A stretch of DNA of 64,000 nucleotides, from assembly GCA_963556195.1 (NCBI GenBank), contig OY744535.1, forward strand, positions 88,675,449 through 88,739,448, written 5' to 3'. The DNA is from Sepiola atlantica (lineage: Eukaryota > Mollusca > Cephalopoda > Sepiida > Sepiolidae). Under the pieces are notes generated by a model. That model saw only the letters and a program-made list of their open reading frames with translations. It ran no database searches and was not told the DNA's origin. Both the position numbers and the translations under genes were made by a program. This document shows, piece by piece, positions 57,541 through 64,000 of this stretch; within the stretch, counting starts at the first letter, position 1; each line of letters opens with the position of its first letter.

Positions 57541-57960
57541 TCTACGAAAGTGTACGAAAAGTATATGAAAACATTCAACAACTAAATTTAGAAATGAGTT
57601 TCACCCCTACTGCTGTACTTGACTTCTCAATTTTAAACCTTAATACATTCAAATTAAGGTTGTATAAAAAGAGAATAGCATTTCCGGTATATTTGTCTGA
57701 ATTATTAGGGTAAGGTTAGTACCCGTGAACGAACAGTGGGACAAGTCAATACGCACACAAGTTGACATTGGCATAGAAATGCATACACACCTGTCTCTTG
57801 GCTTAATCCACCATAACGGGCAACCTCCTATAACACAAGTGCGATTTGAAAGTATAGACAACCACACACACACACACACACACACAAACACATAGCTTTC
57901 GAATAGAACTACGCAATTCCAATGCTAGGGCGGGTCAAGGGCCCAAATAAAATATAGTTT
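57541..57960. other. Unassigned, with a (CA)n tract
   Basis: A (CA)n tract lies at 57863-57887. Otherwise nothing recognised. Confidence 0.5.
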
Positions 57961-57970
57961 AATTAAGTTT

Positions 57971-58124
57971 AATTAAATTAAGATATGATATTTTTAAGAT
58001 AATATTTCTCGAAAACTTTCAGGCTAACACAAACGTTTACATATATACATACTTGTATACACAATGAATATGTGTATACATATATAATAACGCTATCACA
58101 CACATGTATATCTACCTATATATG

Positions 58125-58160
<36 letters not shown>

Positions 58161-58298
58161 CCCGTGCGTGTTAGCGTTATTATATATGTATACATATATT
58201 CTTTGCGCATACAAGTATGTATATATGTAAACGTTTGTGTTTGCCTGAAAGTTTTCGAGAAATATTATCTTAAAAATATCATATCTTAATTTAATTTA
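57971..58298. repeat. Long inverted repeat (fold-back), 330 bp
   Basis: The arm 57971-58104 and the arm 58164-58298 are reverse complements over about 130 bp. Shared words are AAATTAAGATATGATATTTT, CTCGAAAACTTTC and CACAAACGTTTACATATATA. There are small differences in the inner third. The 60-bp centre is a (TA)n(TG)n tract. No coding sequence. Confidence 0.92.
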
Positions 58299-59124
58299 AA
58301 GGAATTAAAATATATTACACGCCCATTAAAGATTCTATATTCTAAATGTGCTATATCATGAAGCATTTAGGGTTCCATATAATAAAGCATTCGAGGATAG
58401 CGGTAAAACACATTTAATACAAACAGCCAGACCTAGGAGAGTAAGTAGGAAATGATTTTGTGTAATCTTCTATTCAATTAAATCGTAAAAGCAAAACTAG
58501 GACGAAAAATCCGTCAACGTAATTAATATTTAGTTCCAACAACAGCATACTCCCAAAATTATTAAACAAAAATGTTCTCAAATTAATTTAAAGGTTGTAG
58601 CGATGACTTTGAAAAGTAATCAAAAACAGAACTACAAAATATAAAAAATAATACAGGAAATAATAATCACACAAGAACTAATCCTAATTCGGAAGATATA
58701 GTTTAGGCCAAAAATGCTTGTAACTGTTAAAATGCAAATGATTTCGCCAATAAAAAGTATTTATCACCCTCTGTAGTTGTCTTGCGAATATAGCAACAAG
58801 AAGAGCTAACTGAAAATAGAGCTAAATACTACTTTACGGTGAAAGAATAGCCAACGATAAGTTATAGAACGATAGAACCCGACTCATAAAACAACAATTA
58901 TTCCCCCTTTGTCAGAAACTTCGCACGTAGAATATGATCACATCAGGACACAGTAAGAGTAACGAGATTTACGAGAATGCCGAAAGCAAACCCAAGGTCT
59001 ACTTAATTATAACAATTATAAAGATAAAACCCCACTTGGCCAGCGCTTTTGGTCTCTGAACAGTAAAAATAAAACGCCGTGAACTGAGTGGAATATCATT
59101 AAAAAACACTAACACTTGAAAATC
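58299..59124. other. Unassigned AT-rich sequence
   Basis: Nothing recognised. Confidence 0.45.
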
Positions 59125-59645
59125 TCTTAACACTTGTCTAGGATGTGGGTGACAATCAGCCTCCCAAAGGTCCGAGCACTCTCTGCACTTCCAGTGGGTT
59201 TTTGGTTTATGCTGTACCTCCTCGGTGTTCTCATCCTCCTTGACCCAATGCAAATATTTTGTGTGGTGTCAGCCTAGGTTGCCACCATTTCTAATTTATT
59301 TTTATCTTTTATTTGGAGGGGGTGGACGAGCTTATGGTGTGTCTTGCTATTTCTGTTCATTGGTTAATTTTCAGCTGAGGCCGGTGTTATTTATTGGCCG
59401 GATCATGAAGTGATGTTTCTTGCATTTTCTGTTCTTTGGTTTGTGATGTGGTTTTCTTTCTGTAGTTTTGTTTTCTTTCTGTTGTAGATTTCATGTGACA
59501 CTTCGTAGCTTATGCATGTTGGTTACCTCATTCGAGGAGTTTCTTAAGATTGCAGCTGTTTTGATCATTGCCGTCTTTTTTATAGTTTCAATGATCCCTC
59601 TGATTCTAATGTCATCCATTTCTTCCCAGGTTTTTTTTATTCTAG
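59125..59645 (-). mobile_element. R4/Dong-like LINE 3' end, copy F
   Basis: Plus-strand words GACAATCAGCCTCCCAAAGG, CTTCCAGTGGG, CTCCTTGACCCAATGCA and TTTTGTGTGGTGTCAGCCTA match copy D. ATGTTGGTTACCTCATTCG and GATTGCAGCTGTTTTGATCA match copies B and C. It lacks the last 200 bp next to the (AAT)n tail and is far from the main cluster. No readable coding part. Confidence 0.75.
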
Positions 59646-59659
59646 GTATTTGCTATATA

Positions 59660-59728
59660 TCTGCATATGTATACATATATGTATACATATATGTATATAT
59701 ATATAGAGAGAGAGAGAGTGAGAGAAAC
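59660..59728. repeat. TATACA/TA/GA compound microsatellite
   Basis: GTATACATATAT units, a TA tract, then GAGAGAGA. Confidence 0.9.
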
Positions 59729-60118
59729 TGTTTAACGATTAGATGTTCATGATTTCACAAAATTTAATCGTAAATAAGAGACGTGTTTACTTGAAAACGT
59801 CGTGCATTTAATAGCTGCTACCGAAACATATTTCGCAAATGTGTGATAAAATAATGTATCTGCCGATAAAAAATCTCAATTACCAGTATATTTTTGTTTA
59901 TGAATGCACAGTTTCCTGAACTCACCATGTAAACTAAAAAACTTTAAATAATTAAATTATGGATAGAGGCAAACTTCTAAACAAAAGACAAGAAACCTGA
60001 ATTTACTGTAGGCATAATAGATTACACCTTTTCAGTAATTCACTTATAACCCCTCAAGCTAATACTATCTCAGAAAAAAACACTAACGGTAATTTGTCAA
60101 CATAACTATCATTTTATA
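59729..60118. other. Unassigned sequence
   Basis: Nothing recognised. Confidence 0.45.
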
Positions 60119-61296
60119 CCATTCTAATTAATTATCATTGTTGTTGTTATTATTATGTTTTAGTCTTTGCTACAATTACTACTTATTGCCACCATTGTAT
60201 CTATATTAGAATAACAACGTCTACTATCATTATAAGTTTTATAGATTAATATTATTATTATTTGTATTACTATTATCAATACTACTATTATTCTTATTAT
60301 TATAATTATCATTATAATAATGATAATGATAACAATTGTAACCACACTAATCTTAATAAGTGTAATAATTACACTTATTAAGATTGTTGTGGTTTCCATT
60401 GTTATTATTATAGCTATCCCTATTATTTTTACTATTATTAATAGTATTAGTATTATTACACCAGATATTTTCTCTATTATCAAATCATTTATTTTTATTA
60501 TCATATTTACAACTACTATGATTAATAGTAATTGCTATCTTCGTTATTTTTCTTTATCTTCTAATATTCCCTTATATTTTTCATCCAACTATTGCTTACT
60601 ATTATAGATTATTATTATTGATTATTATCATCATTGTTAATATTTTTAAATATTATCATTTCCGCATTATTATCGAGATTATTACTATGATTATTATTAC
60701 TATTAATGTTCTTTTTATTATTATTATCATAATAATTATCATTGTTTGTAGTTGAAACAATGACAATATAACCACTTTTATTATTGTTGGCAATAATATT
60801 AATATTACGATAGTTACCATCATTTGGCTTTTACTACTATTTATATTATTAGTCTTAGTAGAAATGGTGGTATTACCATTAACCATAATGCCATTATTTG
60901 TAATTTTATTATTTTTATGATTGTATTATTACTGTTGTTATTGTCATTGTAATTACTATCATTACCACTATTTGCATTATTTTTATTATCATTTATTATT
61001 TTCATCATCATTATAACTATTGTTATGAGTATTGTGGTTACCATTGTGATCACTATTATTAATATGGCTATTATTACCATTGTTAATATGATCAGTGTTA
61101 TTGCAACTACTAATTCTACTATTATTAATAACATTTTTCATATTACCATATTTACAACCATTATGATTAATACTACTGCTACCTACTTCTATATCATTAA
61201 TTTTATTAGTTACTATTATCTTCTAATATTTCCTGATTATTTTATTATTTATCTGATCATTAGATATTTTTAAACATTTTTTATTAATTATTATTG

Positions 61297-61353
<57 letters not shown>

Positions 61354-61452
61354 GTTTATAGTATTAATACATAACAATGGCGGCATTTAGTACTTACATT
61401 ATTACCGATATTATTATTATTATTATTATATTATTATTATTATTATCACCAC
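60119..61452. repeat. Cryptic ATT/ATC/GTT trinucleotide region
   Basis: About 1.3 kb in which ATT, ATC, ACT, GTT and TTA triplets dominate in keeping with a three-base rhythm. A purer (ATT)n core lies at 61290-61350 and another at 61409-61447. The rhythm opens frames on both strands (for example 60160-60504, 60320-60607, 60656-60886, 60841-61134, 61025-61273) rich in Ile, Val, Thr and Leu. These resemble membrane proteins but are artefacts. Confidence 0.85.
60322..60412. repeat. Loop-less palindrome of about 45-bp arms
   Basis: The centre is at 60367. The left arm ends AATCTTAATAAGTGTAAT and the right arm begins ATTACACTTATTAAGATT, with CCACAC/GTTGTGG and ACAATTG/CATTGTT continuing outward with a few mismatches. 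No spacer beyond one base. Confidence 0.85.
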
Positions 61453-62199
61453 TAATTATGTAAACTTAATCTGCTAAGAACTTTGTTTTATTTATTAATT
61501 AATTAATGATAATTTGAGAAAATTTAAAGGAAAATAAAACAGTGTAGATATAGAATTAGTGACACAATAGATTAACAACACCTGCCTCCCCCATCTCACA
61601 CACACGCCTGCACGCTCTTACACATATACCAATTACAACTGATTTGAGAACACACACACCCGCCTGAACATACATACACATATAGCCTGCTACGAATTAC
61701 AGCTTATTTGAGAATATGTGGTTCGCCCAAGTTGCAGAAACTGTTCAACGATTTTTTGACACATTATGTTGCATGTATGTTCCCTTTCCACTTTCTGTAT
61801 GAATCAACAGACGATTTCATTGTTTCTATCTATCTGGGTATCTATCTTTCTATTTATCTATCTATTTATCTATATGTATTCTACCCTTTTTATTACATCT
61901 CTCTTTTTTACTTTATTTTATTATATTTAATGTTTTATATTTTATATTTTTATATCTTATATTTTGATCTTAACTTTTTTATTCTTAACGGTCCCAAACC
62001 ACGTGACTTCCTTAATTTTGAAATTTTAAATTTCTTTTCTTCTCCCTTGTTTTATCCATTTCGTTCTTTGCAAATATGATCTAAGGTGAAGATCGGATTC
62101 TAACTCTGGCTGATAAGATCTCAGTTAATAATAACTGTTGATCGATAACATCGACATGCCAGTGTCGCAGATTTTGTACATGTATTTGTAAATAAAAAT
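61453..62199. other. Unassigned, with CA-rich and CTAT runs
   Basis: A two-copy imperfect duplication lies at about 61585-61715: ACACACGCCTG then AATTACAACTGATTTGAGAA, and ACACACCCGCCTG then AATTACAGCTTATTTGAGAA. A CTAT-type tetranucleotide run lies near 61830-61875. The frame 61708-62079 follows T-rich sequence and shows no domain. Confidence 0.6.
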
Positions 62200-62200
62200 A

Positions 62201-62274
<74 letters not shown>

Positions 62275-62284
62275 TATATTATTT
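62201..62284. repeat. (TA)n microsatellite
   Basis: Pure TA tract of about 70 bp with TATT units at its right end. Confidence 0.95.
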
Positions 62285-62709
62285 ATAATGATTACACTTT
62301 CCAAGTGATTATTCTTTTTAAGCAGCTTTCCTAGAGGCAAGGGATTCAAACATATTTTGTAATTATTTTCAAACGAGAATAAATAACTGAAATACGAATT
62401 AAATTCATAGAATGTAACGAACAGCTTCAAAAAGGAAAATATTTTTTACTTTAGTTATTTATCCCTGGTTTCAAGTAATTATACAGTATTCAGATGTAAG
62501 GAATGGACTCTTAAAAAAAGAATAACACACAAACTTTAACTTACGAAAAGTAAAATATAGATTTTTTTTAATGTGAAGAATATTAAATTAAAAGCTACAT
62601 ATATACTAGAAATAAATACCATTGCTTTAGGAGGGAGGAAAATATTCCCATATAATAATTCGCAACAAAGTAGTTTTGTACACAAGTGAAACAACTACAC
62701 AATACATAC

Positions 62710-62711
<2 letters not shown>
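62285..62711. other. Unassigned AT-rich sequence
   Basis: Nothing recognised. Confidence 0.45.

Positions 62712-62756
<45 letters not shown>
62712..62756. repeat. (TA)n microsatellite
   Basis: Pure TA tract. Confidence 0.95.
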
Positions 62757-62758
<2 letters not shown>

Positions 62759-63215
62759 AATCTTGTTACACATATTCACACATACATTTACAAAAATGTT
62801 TTATTTCTTAATATATATTAAAAAGTGTGTCATCTCTCTCTAATTACAGTAAGTTAACATTAAAATGTAAAAATAAAGTTAATACTTATTGTGTGTTATA
62901 TAAACGTGATCGATAATTAAAAAGTTATTCAATATTATAATGTATACAATTTATGTGGCTACAAATTTGCAGATACTTTTCTGTCAAAGCTATGAATAAG
63001 ATAGACTTCAGAGCAAAATGTTCTCTCCGGTCGAAGAACATCAAATTTAACACATTTTCAGTAAAACAAGACCGGATTTATTAAAAATACCAATTTTTTA
63101 AAAACATTCTTATCTTTGTCTGTTTGAAATTCTGCCTTTTATTTCCGTAGATTTATTAAACATGCTTTTTTACTGTAGGTTTATATTTATTTATTTTCAG
63201 TCTAGATACAATTAG

Positions 63216-63217
<2 letters not shown>
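62757..63217. other. Unassigned AT-rich sequence
   Basis: Nothing recognised. Confidence 0.45.
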
Positions 63218-63267
<50 letters not shown>

Positions 63268-63288
63268 TTATATACATATATATATTTT

Positions 63289-63356
<68 letters not shown>
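63218..63356. repeat. (TA)n microsatellite
   Basis: Two TA tracts of about 45 and 60 bp separated by TATTTATA/TATACA variants. Confidence 0.95.
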
Positions 63357-63358
<2 letters not shown>

Positions 63359-63681
63359 TAATATAAGAGGCAGTTAATGTCTGGATATCCTTTGGTAGAT
63401 CCTTTCAATAGTCTGAATCAGGATCTTTTTTCCGGAGGGGAATTGGCTGATGAAGTTGCCATAGTTTTAATTTGTGTCCCAAGTAATTTCAGATCCATCC
63501 GGGTCACTTTTCAGGGGAATGAGGATAATTAGGTACAAAACATAGGGGTCTAGCGTCATAGCACTTCACGATCATCGCGGCAAGATTCATATAAAAGAAT
63601 GCGTTGCTATGTGCTCCGTGCTAGGTTAAACCTTCTGCAATTACTCTATGCCCAACTTAGAAACTATTGTGTTTAACCTTT
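63357..63681. other. Unassigned, possible Penelope-like 5' flank
   Basis: Single-copy in this window and moderately GC-rich. It lies directly before the inverted repeat that starts the Penelope-like remnant, so it may be that element's untranslated or terminal part; I could not confirm this. Confidence 0.3.
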
Positions 63682-63761
63682 AAGATGTCATCTACGTATA
63701 GTAAATATATTGTTGGTTTATTGACACCAACAATATATTTATTATACGTAGATGACATCTT
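63682..63761. repeat. Inverted repeat at the Penelope-like RT active site
   Basis: The arm 63682-63717 (AAGATGTCATCTACGTATAG and onward) and the arm 63726-63761 are reverse complements apart from one or two bases, with an 8-base loop. The right arm encodes the RT active-site segment; the left arm is its inverted copy. Confidence 0.95.
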
Positions 63762-63990
63762 GATTTTTACAAATACTATAAATTAAATTAATATATAAAA
63801 ACCACGTTCCAAAATTACCTCGTTATTTATTTCACTTACAAATTATACATTAATAAAAAAAATCCCTTTTTAGACGTGTTAATAGACACTAATCACAATG
63901 AATTCTCTACATCTACATATCAAAAACACACTGGCAAAAACTCATGTACCCTTAACTTCCTTAGTGAATGACTTTTTAGTAATAAAAAAG
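63738..63990 (+). pseudogene. Penelope-like reverse transcriptase, broken, runs toward window end
   Basis: The plus strand encodes LLYVDDILIFTNTIN at 63738-63783, the polymerase motif C (YVDD) with its family context. A stop and a frameshift follow. Then comes FLDVLIDTNHNEFSTSTYQK from about 63872 and KNSCTLNFLSE, ended by TGA near 63967. In Penelope-like RTs the FLDVLI block follows motif C at about this distance. Everything upstream of motif C is absent and replaced by the inverted repeat. The remnant at 28 kb belongs to a different subfamily (its block reads FLDTLI with other flanking residues). Confidence 0.85.
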
Positions 63991-64000
63991 CCATTATTAA

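Noticed and set aside
60160..61273. Several Ile/Val/Thr-rich frames that look like membrane proteins
   Set aside because: They arise from ATT/ATC/GTT trinucleotide rhythm on both strands at once.

Overview
This is an AT-rich, repeat-dominated stretch of a eukaryotic (animal) nuclear genome. I recognise no intact host gene and no bacterial-style operon. The mix of long (TA)n tracts grading into (TG)n or (GA)n, (TAA)n tracts, RTE-like, R4/Dong-like and Jockey/CR1-type LINE remnants, Penelope-like retroelements and Tc1-like transposons fits an invertebrate. The wording of the Penelope-like and R4-like protein remnants suggests a mollusc, probably a cephalopod; that last step is recall-based inference. 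Nearly all long open frames come from simple repeats (Ile/Tyr runs from TA repeats, Ile/Val/Thr runs from ATT repeats) or from a 102-bp satellite, and are not genes.

Layout. 0-10 kb: TA microsatellites, a 60-bp tandem repeat (1.83-2.2 kb), a LINE 3' end (3.6-4.4 kb), two copies of an uncharacterised dispersed repeat, and an inverted repeat around a TA tract (8.9-9.05 kb). 10-12 kb: a possible dimeric SINE, then a 1.4-kb Tc1-like transposon with about 218-bp terminal inverted repeats, each carrying two copies of one motif. 14-15.3 kb: a 95-bp direct duplication flanked by TA tracts. 18.4-19.4 kb: an RTE-like LINE remnant. 20.3-22.6 kb: a 102-bp satellite array, uniform in the middle and decayed at both edges. 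25.7 kb: a perfect 27-bp hairpin. 27.5-28.4 kb: a Penelope-like element with a GIY-YIG-type end. 29.1-29.4 kb: a minisatellite. 32.3-32.8 kb: a fold-back element with telomere-like repeats in its centre. 34.8-35.4 kb: a second copy of the 3.6-kb LINE family. 35.7-39.4 kb: a same-strand stack of R4/Dong-like LINE 3' ends separated by (TAA)n tracts.

41.07-44.54 kb: the most unusual object, a 3.5-kb unit with about 300-bp terminal inverted repeats. It encloses a decayed coding region of a cysteine-rich (CXC-like) repetitive protein family and shows no recognisable DDE transposase. 49.1-50.1 kb: a GA tract, a CpG-richer segment with a donor-like site, and a MITE-like inverted repeat pair. 51.6-53.6 kb: several TA tracts. 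56.9-58.3 kb: a 5S-rRNA-derived SINE, a Tc1-like end and a 330-bp fold-back. 59.1-59.6 kb: another R4/Dong-like 3' end. 60.1-61.45 kb: cryptic ATT-type trinucleotide sequence with a palindrome. 63.7 kb to the end: a Penelope-like reverse transcriptase joined to an inverted copy of its own segment.

The recognisable coding sequences are decayed mobile-element genes, so no cellular pathway can be reconstructed. What can be read is the order of insertion, the habit of elements to sit beside (TA)n or (TAA)n tracts, and the foldback structures.
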